From the NCBI RefSeq assembly GCF_008065115.1, contig NZ_CP042913.1, positions 6,397,257-6,461,256 of the forward strand: 64,000 nucleotides of DNA, written 5' to 3'. The translations under genes and the position numbers were made by a program. The notes beneath the pieces are model-generated. The model was not told where the DNA came from. It did no database searches and saw nothing but the letters and a program-made list of their open reading frames with translations. The DNA is from Bythopirellula goksoeyrii (lineage in GTDB: Bacteria; Planctomycetota; Planctomycetia; Pirellulales; Lacipirellulaceae). Below are positions 10,397-18,820 of this stretch, piece after piece (the first letter of the stretch is position 1; every line of letters begins with the position of its first letter).

Positions 10397-10487
10397 GCAA
10401 TGTTTGACCAGGCAGGAGGAATGGGGGGGACCCTCTTATTTTAATGAATTCCTCGCTCCCCGCAAACTCTACCTCCAAGCATCCCTA

Positions 10488-11156
10488 CTAGCGTACTCCC
10501 CTCGCCACAAACACAGCTGCACACCCCAGCACTTCAACCGATACCTCTGCAAATCGTGCTCCAAGAGCTTTCTTCACTCCATCCAAATCATCCTTATCAT
10601 TGGAAAAAATTCCCTGCTGGTTGTAATATCGCATCACTCGCTTCGCCAGAAAGTTTCGCGGTACGCCCCCTTGCAATAGTGTCGAACCAAATAGCACTCC
10701 ATTCGGATTCATCACAGCCTGCAGATGATCGAAAACTACTCCTTTGGTATCCATCGTGCCAGGAAGGCAATGCAGCAGATAGTTGACGCCAACCGAATCA
10801 AACTTGGGCATCTCAGCTTCAATGGTTTCCAACACATTCTGGCGGTAAGTTTCCGGTCGGTACCGCGCAATCCGCTCCGCAGCATACGCCAAGGCATTCG
10901 CGTTAAGATCCATCAATCCAATGCGGGGGTCGGCCGAGAGAAATTGGCAGCAATCAAGAAAGTACCCTGTCCCCACTCCCACATCCAAGTGATTCGATGT
11001 AACGTGCTGGTTGTAATGCTCGAGCAATCGCCACGTCGGGCACCGCCAAACCAGACGATTCGAGAACCCCAACACCACCCAGTCATAAATCGAAAGCGTC
11101 CGCGGCGAATAAACCGCCTGCCCCGCGACAACCTGCTCCTGAGTTACACCATTCAC
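10488..11156 (-). CDS. Class I SAM-dependent methyltransferase
   Basis: About 222 residues. Motif I is HLDVGVGTGYFLDCC near residue 56, and the acidic residue after beta-2 is in IGLMDLNANAL. The later segments SVGVNYLLHCLPG and NPNGVLFGSTLLQGG match the beta-4/5 regions of small-molecule methyltransferases. The start is a GTG at 11156; no ATG fits in frame. It begins 17 bases after the end of the upstream 900-residue gene, right beside a GC-rich hairpin repeat at 11173-11204. The substrate is not deducible. The DUF1553 gene downstream on the same strand is separated by about 90 bases, so co-transcription is possible. Confidence 0.85.
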   Translation of the reverse strand: MNGVTQEQVVAGQAVYSPRTLSIYDWVVLGFSNRLVWRCPTWRLLEHYNQHVTSNHLDVGVGTGYFLDCCQFLSADPRIGLMDLNANALAYAAERIARYRPETYRQNVLETIEAEMPKFDSVGVNYLLHCLPGTMDTKGVVFDHLQAVMNPNGVLFGSTLLQGGVPRNFLAKRVMRYYNQQGIFSNDKDDLDGVKKALGARFAEVSVEVLGCAAVFVARGVR

Positions 11157-11172
11157 TCCCCACTCACCCCCT

Positions 11173-11204
11173 CTAGCCGCCGGGCAACGCCCGGCCGGTC
11201 TTCC
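11173..11204. repeat. GC-rich hairpin repeat, copy 1 (overlaps a gene end)
   Basis: The stem GCCGGGC (11179-11185), loop AAC and stem GCCCGGC (11189-11195) form a perfect 7-bp hairpin inside a 32-base unit. The unit is nearly identical to 14062-14093. Read on the minus strand, it encodes the last residues and the stop codon of the 900-residue protein. It may also act as a transcript-end hairpin. Confidence 0.85.
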
Positions 11205-13875
11205 ATGTACCCCACGCCACTACCGCCCAAGCCAGTATCACCAATGACGGCGGTTCAGGGACCGCTTGCGAAGCACGCATGGAGTTGATATCAATGCCCA
11301 ACTGCCGCTGCCAAATTAGAATGTCTCTGCCATCGACGTCATGATCACCATCGGCATCCCCACCAGAAAAACGACTTGCTATAGTAGCACCATACGCCCC
11401 TTGCCAGATCGAATAGTCTTCTTCGTCCACTTTGCCATCGCTATTGAAATCACCGGGCAAAACCAAAGTGAGGGTCAACAAAGCATCGGAATGAAAATGT
11501 ATGAAGGGAAAATAAGCCTCATCTTGAATATCGAAACTAAAAGGTGAACCGTCCGCCAGTAGTCCGCTCAGAGTCACGTCTCGATCTTCCAAGGTGAAAG
11601 GAACGTTTTCCTCGAGCATGTCCCTGATGTCTACTCCATCGACCAGAAACTCCGTACCAAATAGATGGGCACTACTTCCTTCTTCCGCAAACAACTGATC
11701 GCCTAGTGTTCCACCTAAAAGGGAAATCGTGCCCCCCGCATGTACTTTCAAGGGAGAGCCAATCGTTCCCGCTAAAATCTCAGCTGTTGCTCCATCATAA
11801 ACATCCAGATCAACAACGTTCCCCCCTTTCACCACGACCGTGGTCCCGAAGTAGGCTTCTAGGGCTGCTGTCTCACCCCCGGCAACGATAACGTTTGCCC
11901 CCGCCGCTTCAAGATTCCATCCCACCGTAGCGCCTTCTTCAATTACCAATGTGCTCCCCCATCCGGCGTTGAAGTGACTGGCAAGGGTCGCACCGCTATC
12001 AACGATCAATGTCTGACCACCGCGGATTCCACTAGGAACGTTATCTGTGGATGCCAGTATCAGCGACGGCCCGACAGAGGGAAGCATCATACCATGCAGA
12101 GTTGTCGTTCCCGCCGCCAAACTGTCGAAGTTCTGGGGAGAAAGCACGAACGGTGTACCGTCGGCCAACGTACCGCTAAGCGTTCCTTGAAGAGCAGCAA
12201 GCGGCGTCACGCCATCGGGAATGAAGGGTACGCCGTCGAGACGAAATTCTCCACCCGACAGGTGAACTTCGCTTCCCGCAAATGCGTCGAAGCTGCCACC
12301 AAAGCTACCACCGATGAAATTCACTCTGCTCCCGTTTCGCGCTTCGAAGTAATGCCCCGCCACCCCGCCAGAGACATTCCAGGTGCTGCCACTGTTAGCG
12401 TAGAGATCGGTTTGAATCGTGCCGCCTGAGAGATTGATCGTACTCGTATCAATGGCCGCTAAACTCCCGTAGAGAAAGCCTCCGGTCACGTTGACCGTTG
12501 TGTTGCCATGGGCGGCAAACGCGCTGCTGATCGTGCCGCCGGAAACATTCACTTCGCTGTCGTAGGCATCCAACCCAAATCCAATCGCTCCCCCCGACAG
12601 GTTAATCACACTCCCCGGCAGGGCCTCCAGATCGCGACCAATCGAACCACCCAAGATGTTCAGCGTGGCCCCCGTTTCAAGAGTAAAATCTTGAGCGATC
12701 GTTCCCCCCATGAGATTGATCGTGCTTCCCGCATGAGCGTGCGAGTAGCGGCCGATCGATCCTTTTTCGAGATTCACGACCACTTTCGTACTCACCCCCG
12801 AAGAGTGCCCCGCGCGGAAATAGTCGCCAACCGTTCCCCCGTTGATGTTCAACGTGCTGTCCGTCAACAGGGTAAAATGGGTATCAATACTGCCCCCCGT
12901 CAAATCGACAGTCGTCCCATTGCGAACTTCGAAGAAGGTACCGATGGTTCCACTAGAGATTGCAATCTCGCCGCCGATTAGTTTTGCATACCGCTCGATC
13001 ACGCCTCCTGTCATCGTGATCGAGGCATCAATCGCTTCGAGTTCTTCAGCGACAATGCCCCCTACTTGGACAATTAGGGAGCTATTCTGTCCCATATTAA
13101 AACTTTCGCCAACCACTCCCCCCGCATCAACAACGACTGTTTGACCATCGCGAATGCCTTTCGGCACAGGATCGATCGAGGCGGTAATGAAAGTTTGCCC
13201 CGGCGAAGGTACTGCCGCCTCATGTAGAGTCAGCACTCCGGGGTAGAATTTGTCGTTGCTGATCCATTGGTACTCGTCCCCGTAGATCAGAAACGCGAAC
13301 GGGTTGCCATCCATAAACGTTCCGCTCAGGACAGAACCATCAGGAGGATCAAACTGCAAAGTGTCGCCGATGCTCTCTAAACCAATGATCGGCTCGCCAT
13401 CAATTCGGAAGTCGCCTCCATAGATAGCGACTTGGCTCCCGCCAAATCCTCGAAAACCATCGTACACCACACCTCCGCTCAATCTCACATTACTGCCAAA
13501 GCGTGCGCCGAAGACCTCGTCGATTGTCCCTCCCGAAAAGTTAAAGGTGCTCCCTGAAAATGCGTCTGAGGAACGACCCATCCAGCCGCCGCTCATATTC
13601 ACCACCGAACCACTACGGGCAGCGAAATCCCGTCCCACGGTTCCGCCGGTGATATTCATCTCCACATTGGTGCTGGATCCATTGGGATTGCCGGCACTAA
13701 ATCCATTGGAAGTTACTCCGCCATCACCCAAGTTGAGTTGCGTATCGGAATCGATCTGACTGGGTGCCACATCAGGTGGGATGTTGAGTGTCGTTGTGAA
13801 CTGTGCCCATGAAGTTTGGCACACAACGGACAGTATCGTCCAAGCAAAGAGGGATCGAAGCAGCTGAAACATCAT
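11173..13875 (-). CDS. Large exported repeat protein (predicted beta-helix) with dockerin repeat and degenerate PEP-CTERM
   Basis: About 900 residues with a signal peptide (LLRSLFAWTILSVVCQTSWAQ). From about residue 65 to 560 the chain is built of roughly 20-residue units of the form x-V/I-N-x-S-G-G-T-I-G, as in VNLSGG, NVSGGTI and NINGGTV. These would stack as a right-handed beta-helix. Two longer interruptions (PFAFLIYGDEYQ and PFVLSPQNFDS) recur after GTLADGTPF-type phrases. Near the end are a paired dockerin motif (GDFNSDGKVDEEDYSIWQ, DGDHDVDGRDILIWQR) and VPEPPSLVILAWAVVAWGTW. The last nine residues, KTGRALPGG, are encoded by an intergenic hairpin repeat that has a second copy at 14062-14093. 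It is probably a surface or matrix protein. Confidence 0.85.
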   Translation of the reverse strand: MMFQLLRSLFAWTILSVVCQTSWAQFTTTLNIPPDVAPSQIDSDTQLNLGDGGVTSNGFSAGNPNGSSTNVEMNITGGTVGRDFAARSGSVVNMSGGWMGRSSDAFSGSTFNFSGGTIDEVFGARFGSNVRLSGGVVYDGFRGFGGSQVAIYGGDFRIDGEPIIGLESIGDTLQFDPPDGSVLSGTFMDGNPFAFLIYGDEYQWISNDKFYPGVLTLHEAAVPSPGQTFITASIDPVPKGIRDGQTVVVDAGGVVGESFNMGQNSSLIVQVGGIVAEELEAIDASITMTGGVIERYAKLIGGEIAISSGTIGTFFEVRNGTTVDLTGGSIDTHFTLLTDSTLNINGGTVGDYFRAGHSSGVSTKVVVNLEKGSIGRYSHAHAGSTINLMGGTIAQDFTLETGATLNILGGSIGRDLEALPGSVINLSGGAIGFGLDAYDSEVNVSGGTISSAFAAHGNTTVNVTGGFLYGSLAAIDTSTINLSGGTIQTDLYANSGSTWNVSGGVAGHYFEARNGSRVNFIGGSFGGSFDAFAGSEVHLSGGEFRLDGVPFIPDGVTPLAALQGTLSGTLADGTPFVLSPQNFDSLAAGTTTLHGMMLPSVGPSLILASTDNVPSGIRGGQTLIVDSGATLASHFNAGWGSTLVIEEGATVGWNLEAAGANVIVAGGETAALEAYFGTTVVVKGGNVVDLDVYDGATAEILAGTIGSPLKVHAGGTISLLGGTLGDQLFAEEGSSAHLFGTEFLVDGVDIRDMLEENVPFTLEDRDVTLSGLLADGSPFSFDIQDEAYFPFIHFHSDALLTLTLVLPGDFNSDGKVDEEDYSIWQGAYGATIASRFSGGDADGDHDVDGRDILIWQRQLGIDINSMRASQAVPEPPSLVILAWAVVAWGTWKTGRALPGG

Positions 13876-14061
13876 GTGGCTGGTTGCAATGAAAAGATTA
13901 AGCTAGGCGTTACGACGATTCCACAGCCAGTTTATTCTACACCATTATCCTGTGAATTCCTAATATATCACTATCCTTGTAAACTGGTGTATGGAACCTA
14001 GCACGACGTGGATGTCAAGCAAAATCACGTGTTTTTCGGGAGCAATAGTCCCCCTCACACC

Positions 14062-14093
14062 CTAGCCGCCGGGCTACGCCCGGCAGGTCTTCC
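14062..14093. repeat. GC-rich hairpin repeat, copy 2
   Basis: The same 32-base unit as 11173-11204 in the same orientation, with loop TAC (14075-14077) instead of AAC and one further change (CAGG for CCGG). Together the two copies bracket the 900-residue repeat gene. This copy lies in the 291-base gap before the PhzF-like gene, in which I see nothing else. Confidence 0.85.
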
Positions 14094-14166
14094 TCGCAGT
14101 GAACTGCACTCCCACTCACTGTGTCTTGCCAGAACAATTCCACTTTAACTCCAACGAAAACACAAG

Positions 14167-14973
14167 ATGACTGCGATACCATGCTGGCAGATCGACGCCT
14201 TCACACAAGTTCCTTTTAGTGGGAATCCTGCCGCCATTTGTTGGATTGATTGTGATGCTCCTATTGAGTGGATGCAAGCCGTCGCCAACGAGATGAATCT
14301 CTCCGAGACCGCGTTTGTAAGGCGGCAAGCCGACGACTACAGCCTGCGATGGTTTACTCCCGAGGTGGAGGTGTCCTTGTGCGGTCATGCGACACTCGCC
14401 TCGGCGCATGCACTCTGGACTGCAGACCTTCATAGCCGCAAGGAGCCTATCCGATTTCATACACAAAGCGGCGTCCTCACGTGCCGGCTAACAGACGAGA
14501 CCATCGAGATGGATTTCCCGTCAAAACCATCCCTCAACGCCGAGCCACCCGAAGGCCTGTTGGAAGCCTTGGGCTTGGAGTCCGTTGTTGAAGTCCGCAA
14601 GAATGGAATGGACCACTTGATCGTTGTCAATCGAGCCGAGACCGTCCGCTCTCTCAAGCCCGATTTCGGCAAACTGAAATCAATTCCCACACGAGGAACC
14701 ATTGTCACCAGCGAGTCGGACGACGATAGCTACGATTTTGTGTCTCGGTTCTTTGCCCCGGCCGTAGGCATCGATGAAGACCCCGTCACCGGTTCGGCAC
14801 ATTGTTGCCTTGGACCCTACTGGGCTGCCGAGCTAGGAAAACGTGAGCTAGTGGCGTTGCAAGCCTCGCGGCGGAAAGGAGTCGTTCAAGTGCGCGTCGC
14901 TGACAACCGGGTCATCTTGGGAGGCCAGGCTGTCACCGTCTGGCGAGGTGAACTCGAAGCTGTTCCGTGCTAG
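14167..14973 (+). CDS. PhzF family isomerase/epimerase-like protein
   Basis: About 268 residues, a typical length for PhzF-fold proteins. It has the family N-terminus (WQIDAFTQVPFSGNPAAI), the catalytic-glutamate motif NLSETAF (Glu47), and the conserved blocks LRWFTPEVEVSLCGHATLASA and GIDEDPVTGSAHCCLGPYW. PhzF itself isomerises an intermediate of phenazine synthesis. Most bacterial relatives act on unknown small molecules, and no phenazine genes are visible here. It stands alone, with the aminotransferase at 15185 as the next gene on the same strand after 211 bases. Confidence 0.93.
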   Translation: MTAIPCWQIDAFTQVPFSGNPAAICWIDCDAPIEWMQAVANEMNLSETAFVRRQADDYSLRWFTPEVEVSLCGHATLASAHALWTADLHSRKEPIRFHTQSGVLTCRLTDETIEMDFPSKPSLNAEPPEGLLEALGLESVVEVRKNGMDHLIVVNRAETVRSLKPDFGKLKSIPTRGTIVTSESDDDSYDFVSRFFAPAVGIDEDPVTGSAHCCLGPYWAAELGKRELVALQASRRKGVVQVRVADNRVILGGQAVTVWRGELEAVPC

Positions 14974-15184
14974 TGCCAGGATCTGGGTTTTGCGACGGAT
15001 AACTCATGCAAGATATCGAGTTGTGCCAGCTCTTCTGCGTCCTCAGCGCACTCGGTGGTTCATTTCCCCAACACCGAGAGAACGCAATCCCTCGTTGTTG
15101 CCCGCTTTGCATCCTCCTCGATTGTCTCGTATAAAACATGTGCAGACGATTATTAGAATAGCATCCTTTTCTTGAGAAAAACCT

Positions 15185-16288
15185 ATGCCTTCCGTGCCCC
15201 AGCGTTATCTCCATGGCCCCGGCCCCTCGCCGGTGCCGGAATCTGTCCTCGCTGCACTAGCACTCCCCTGCATCGGACACATGGATCCCCAGTTCATGCG
15301 GATCATGAACGAGATCCGCGAAATGCTCCAGCAAGTCTTTCAAACCGAGAATGAAATGACACTCCCCTGCTCCGGCACTGGCTCGGCCGGGGCCGAAATG
15401 CTCATGGACAACCTCGTCGAGCCGGGCGACATCTGCCTGATCGGAATCAACGGGGTCTTTGGTCAGCGCCTCACAGAAAAGGCACGCCGCGCAGGGGGAA
15501 CGGTACACAATCTCACCGCACCGTGGGGACAGGTCTTCGATCAAGACGAAGTGGTCGCCGCCATCGACGAGCTAAAACCAAACATCGTGATGCTGGTCCA
15601 TGCTGAGACCTCCACCGGCGCACTGCAGCCCTTCGATCGGCTGGGCGACGCGGTCCACCGACATGGCGGCCTCCTGCTGATGGATTGCGTTACCTCGTTG
15701 GGTGGCCTGAGAGTGAAGATCGACCAATGGGGCGTGGATGGCGCTTACTCAGGAACACAAAAGTGTCTGTCGTGCCCCCCCGGCCTGGCGCCGGTCACAC
15801 TCAGCGAACGTGCAATGCACAAACTCAATCATCGCAAAACGACCGTCAACTCTTGGTATCTCGATCTCCGCTTAGTGGGAAACTACTGGACCGGCATCCG
15901 TGCCTATCATCATACGGCGCCCGTCAACATGAACTACGCCTTGCACGAGGCATTGCGAATCATTCTCGACGAGGGCCTGGAAAACCGCTTCGCCCGCCAT
16001 CAGCAGGCGCACGAGTCGCTAAAGTCGGAACTGACCAACCGCGGCTACACTTACGCCTCCGACCCCCAGAATTCACTTCCGATGCTCAACCTCGTGAACG
16101 TCCCCACAGAAATCGAAGACGAGGCAGCCATCCGACGTAGACTGCTAGAGGAACATCACCTGGAAATCGGCAGCGGCCTCGGCGACCTGGCCGGCAAGTG
16201 CTGGCGCATCGGTCTCATGGGCCACGGCGCCCGCGAAGAATGTGTGCAAAGAATCGTCACCGCACTCGATGCCGTGGTTCCACAATGA
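15185..16288 (+). CDS. Alanine-glyoxylate / serine-pyruvate-type aminotransferase
   Basis: About 367 residues of the class V PLP aminotransferase fold. The N-terminal [14 protein letters not shown] is the usual opening motif. [10 protein letters not shown] binds the PLP phosphate region, DCVTSLGG supplies the conserved Asp, and [12 protein letters not shown] carries the PLP lysine, Lys193. The family moves amino groups between alanine or serine and glyoxylate or pyruvate in photorespiration-like and serine metabolism. The exact substrate pair cannot be read from sequence. A PhzF-like gene lies upstream and small uncharacterised genes follow, so context adds little. Confidence 0.93.
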   Translation: MPSVPQRYLHGPGPSPVPESVLAALALPCIGHMDPQFMRIMNEIREMLQQVFQTENEMTLPCSGTGSAGAEMLMDNLVEPGDICLIGINGVFGQRLTEKARRAGGTVHNLTAPWGQVFDQDEVVAAIDELKPNIVMLVHAETSTGALQPFDRLGDAVHRHGGLLLMDCVTSLGGLRVKIDQWGVDGAYSGTQKCLSCPPGLAPVTLSERAMHKLNHRKTTVNSWYLDLRLVGNYWTGIRAYHHTAPVNMNYALHEALRIILDEGLENRFARHQQAHESLKSELTNRGYTYASDPQNSLPMLNLVNVPTEIEDEAAIRRRLLEEHHLEIGSGLGDLAGKCWRIGLMGHGAREECVQRIVTALDAVVPQ

Positions 16289-16635
16289 CTGGGTGGCCTT
16301 GGGTTCGCGGTTCGCTCGTTCGATCAGTCCAATTATTCGTCCCGCAGCAAGTCGACATGCTTTGCTAAAACTCATCCAATTTTCTTGAAAGTTTTGACTG
16401 CCGGCCCAATTTGCAGCTCGGCTTGCAAAAAAACCTCAACTTGAAGGCAGGTCCTCGAACCTCACAAGCAAGTTTCTCAGCGTTGCAAAGCTTGCAATAC
16501 CGCTACAACTGAGGGGTCACCTAACCATAATTGCAGAAAATCAACAGGAAACCCATTGAACAGTCAGGTTTTGCAGCTACAATATATGTATCTGCAAAAC
16601 CCTCTACGCACACGACCCTAGCGAGTTCCACATAT
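16289..16635. other. Intergenic, nothing recognised
   Basis: About 350 bases between the aminotransferase and the first small gene. I see no convincing reading frame, hairpin or known repeat. Confidence 0.6.
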
Positions 16636-17151
16636 ATGTCGAAAGTCACAATTACCCGGGATGAATTCCTCGCGGACCGTCAGGGAAGAACCTTCGCCGA
16701 TGTGCTAAACGACCCTGAGCAACCTTTCGAAGAAATGCTCACCTTTTTTAGTGATGAGAACCGTCAACGACGGATGGAAGAATCCGAAATTCACCACGAT
16801 CGTGCTCCTATGGCGGGAGTAGTGCGTGAACTTGAATCTTTACCAGCTATTAACCAGTTTCTCTCGGAAATCCATGCACAACGAACTCAACGATTGCGGC
16901 AAGCGATTGGCGTCCTCGTACGTATCATCATGCAACGCCGCGGTTGGAAGAAAACTGGTAAGAAGGGCTCCCTAGGAGTCCGCGCCGAGGCGTCTTCGCA
17001 TGTCCCGGCCCATAACACGGGTGGATTGGCTCTGTGGTTTGTCCGAGCCGAACGCTACGAGCTTGCAGAAGGAATGCCGTTCCGACCGGTATCAGCAAGA
17101 TCTAAAGAACTACAGGCAGGACGAACAAAGCAATCGTCTGCCAAGTGTTAA
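16636..17151 (+). CDS. Hypothetical protein
   Basis: About 171 residues beginning MSKVTITRDEFLADR. The frame is open upstream to 16531, but the internal ATG at 16636 gives a compact, mainly charged start. The middle (MAGVVRELESLPAINQFLSEI, then QRLRQAIGVLVRIIMQRRGWKKTGKKGSLG) is helical and basic at its end, as in some DNA- or RNA-binding proteins, but no family is recognised. Its last 50 residues overlap the next gene in a different frame. Either the real stop is earlier, or one of the two has a frameshift. Confidence 0.45.
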   Translation: MSKVTITRDEFLADRQGRTFADVLNDPEQPFEEMLTFFSDENRQRRMEESEIHHDRAPMAGVVRELESLPAINQFLSEIHAQRTQRLRQAIGVLVRIIMQRRGWKKTGKKGSLGVRAEASSHVPAHNTGGLALWFVRAERYELAEGMPFRPVSARSKELQAGRTKQSSAKC

Positions 17152-17428
17152 AGCTTGTGAAGGATCAAATCTCACGTCTCTCGTAAAACCATTCTCAGTT
17201 TCGATCAAAGACGAAGGTTTCGCCTGTCGCATCCGTGTCGATAGCATTGAATTCGCTCGTGAGATTCTCTTGAGATTGAGCAATGCTTTTGTCTTCAAAA
17301 CGAGCGAGCCGATGCAAAGTAGCTGGAGTCCGCCCCAGTGCATCTTTTGGGTTGCTTATGGCTCGCAACTCTCGCATAGACAATTAGTAAGCCTATTGTC
17401 TGCGATTCCAGGAGCGGAACTCCGATAG
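17000..17428 (+). CDS. Small planctomycete-type hypothetical protein, start uncertain
   Basis: Up to 142 residues. The C-terminal half (FSVSIKDEGFACRIRVDSIEFAREILLRLSNAF, FKTSEPM, LVSLLSAIPGAELR, quoted in parts) looks protein-like and resembles short planctomycete proteins that often sit beside zinc-ribbon genes like the one at 18164. The first 45 residues overlap the preceding frame and look less convincing, so the true start may lie after 17100. No catalytic motif is present. Confidence 0.45.
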   Translation: MSRPITRVDWLCGLSEPNATSLQKECRSDRYQQDLKNYRQDEQSNRLPSVKACEGSNLTSLVKPFSVSIKDEGFACRIRVDSIEFAREILLRLSNAFVFKTSEPMQSSWSPPQCIFWVAYGSQLSHRQLVSLLSAIPGAELR

Positions 17429-17471
17429 TTGCGCCGCAAGGTGGCAAGATTAGCTAGCTGTAGTCGAAACA

Positions 17472-17876
17472 ATGCCGCAATTCAACTTACTAGAATCACC
17501 GCTTATCTCGAAACTTCACGCGTCGTGGCTTTATCGTCGTGGGATGATGTATGCCAGACTAAGAAACAATGCGTTGGCGATTGCTGACTACACGCGCGTG
17601 ATCGAAATGGCGCATGCTCCCTCCAGTATACGTGCAATGGCTCTTTACAACCGAGCACTGGTTCACTGTGCCACCTCGTGCGAAGTGCAAGCCGTGGAGG
17701 AACTACAAAAAGTATTAGAGATGCCTGGTGCGACAGAACAAGTTAGAACCGAAGCGCGCAGAAAGCTCGTCAGAATGCAACGCAGTTCCAATCGCCCTGA
17801 CTCAAGAAACCCACGCGATGCAGCGAACCCCGAGGAAGGGGTTCGAGAGAAGAATAGCCCGGACTCACCGATGTAA
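17472..17876 (+). CDS. Short TPR-like protein
   Basis: About 134 residues. SWLYRRGMMYARLRNNALAIADYTRVIEM and MALYNRALVHCATSCEVQAVEELQKVLEM (each quoted in part) form about two tetratricopeptide-type helix pairs with the spacing of TPR units. The last 35 residues are polar and probably disordered (RSSNRPDSRNPRD). TPR proteins hold other proteins together. With only two units this is shorter than usual and may be a remnant of a longer protein. Confidence 0.55.
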   Translation: MPQFNLLESPLISKLHASWLYRRGMMYARLRNNALAIADYTRVIEMAHAPSSIRAMALYNRALVHCATSCEVQAVEELQKVLEMPGATEQVRTEARRKLVRMQRSSNRPDSRNPRDAANPEEGVREKNSPDSPM

Positions 17877-17932
17877 ACCTATTCACTTCGAATAAACCTG
17901 CCAGGATCCATAAACACCTAGGAGATCAACCG

Positions 17933-18130
17933 ATGATGAATGAGACTGATGCCACGCGAAAGTGGCGGCAGATTTTTGAAGGAAAGTCGATTACCACTCA
18001 ATTGCTTGCCAAAGCTGAGACACTTGTAGGCCAGCTACCTTCGGAAAGTCCGTTGCGATTGCGATTTGCAACGGAGATCGATGAAATACGCCACATAAAT
18101 CAGCCTGCGGGCTCTAAGAAAAAGCGTTGA
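17933..18130 (+). CDS. Small conserved-looking hypothetical protein
   Basis: 65 residues. AGGAG lies eight bases before the start (17933, or the adjacent ATG at 17936), which supports real translation. The chain is a simple amphipathic helical protein (WRQIFEGKSITTQLLAKAETLVGQL, then LRLRFATEIDEIRHI, quoted in parts) with a basic end KKKR. It is the middle gene of a closely packed same-strand series from 17472 to 18388. No family name is known to me. Confidence 0.6.
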   Translation: MMNETDATRKWRQIFEGKSITTQLLAKAETLVGQLPSESPLRLRFATEIDEIRHINQPAGSKKKR

Positions 18131-18163
18131 AGCCCATCTATCCACGAGCATTCTGGAACATCT

Positions 18164-18388
18164 ATGAACAATAAGAAACCACATCCTCTCGCGAGTCCAT
18201 CCAAAGCAAAAACATGTCCAGTATGTGGTCATTCATCGTACTCGCCGACCGGTGTCCATCCCCAGTGCTCAGTCTCGCAAGCGGACGAGCCGAGACGGCT
18301 ACAATTGGCTGCCGATAAAAGGGCAAGAGTTGAAATGGTCAAGAACGCCAACGAAACGGTAGCTGCGTCTGGAGTTTTACTTCGATGA
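18164..18388 (+). CDS. Small zinc-ribbon-like protein
   Basis: 74 residues with a Cys-rich knuckle: CPVCGHSSYSPTGVHPQC near residues 18-35. This form (CPxC, about 13 residues, HPQC) is found in small planctomycete proteins. The rest (RRLQLAADKRARVEMV) is a charged helix. Its stop codon overlaps the ATG of the decayed GH130 gene (ATGA at 18385-18388), so the two were once translationally coupled. Confidence 0.6.
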   Translation: MNNKKPHPLASPSKAKTCPVCGHSSYSPTGVHPQCSVSQADEPRRLQLAADKRARVEMVKNANETVAASGVLLR

Positions 18389-18774
18389 TTCGACGATTGA
18401 GGGAACAAGTTGTCCTTCGACCAGAAAATCTGGAACCGTTTGCTAATGATTTCAACGTGATTGGTGTTCTCAATCCCGGTGGGGTCAAGATTGATTCTGA
18501 AATAGTCCTGCTGGCCAGAGTCGTTATTAGTTGTATACGGCATTGAAGACCCATGCATTACAGACACCCTCCGTCTCGCATCCTGCAACGAACTCACTGC
18601 CCGAACATGCACTCCTCGGCTGACTTCGAACTATCAGGGAACTTATCCAATTTGGTGTTTCCCACGGCACTGATCGAATCAAGAGATTCGCTGCCGTTGT
18701 ACTACGGTGCCGCTGATACCTGTATCGCAGTTGCTGAATTTTCACAAAGTGAATTAATGGAAGCCTTAAAATGA
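18385..18774 (+). pseudogene. GH130 glycoside phosphorylase remnant with internal deletion
   Basis: Two pieces of one GH130-type gene remain in the same frame. The first (18385-18546, 53 residues) has the family N-terminus: LRPENLEPFANDFNVIGVLN, then PGGVKIDSEIVLLARV. It ends at a TGA. The second piece, at about 18630-18774, has the family C-terminus: LSNLVFPTALI, LPLYYGAADTCIAVAEF and LMEAL. This aligns with the C-terminus of the intact homologue at 21138-22589 (YVPNVVYSCGAVV, LIVPYAMSDYATTF, DELVAAM). About 200-250 residues expected between the pieces, including the active-site blade with the ED-x-R motif, are missing. GGAG precedes the ATG. A functional short protein is unlikely. Confidence 0.75.
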
Positions 18775-18820
18775 TATTTCTCCCCATACAAACTGCCATA
18801 CACTCTCAAGGAGTCCCCTC

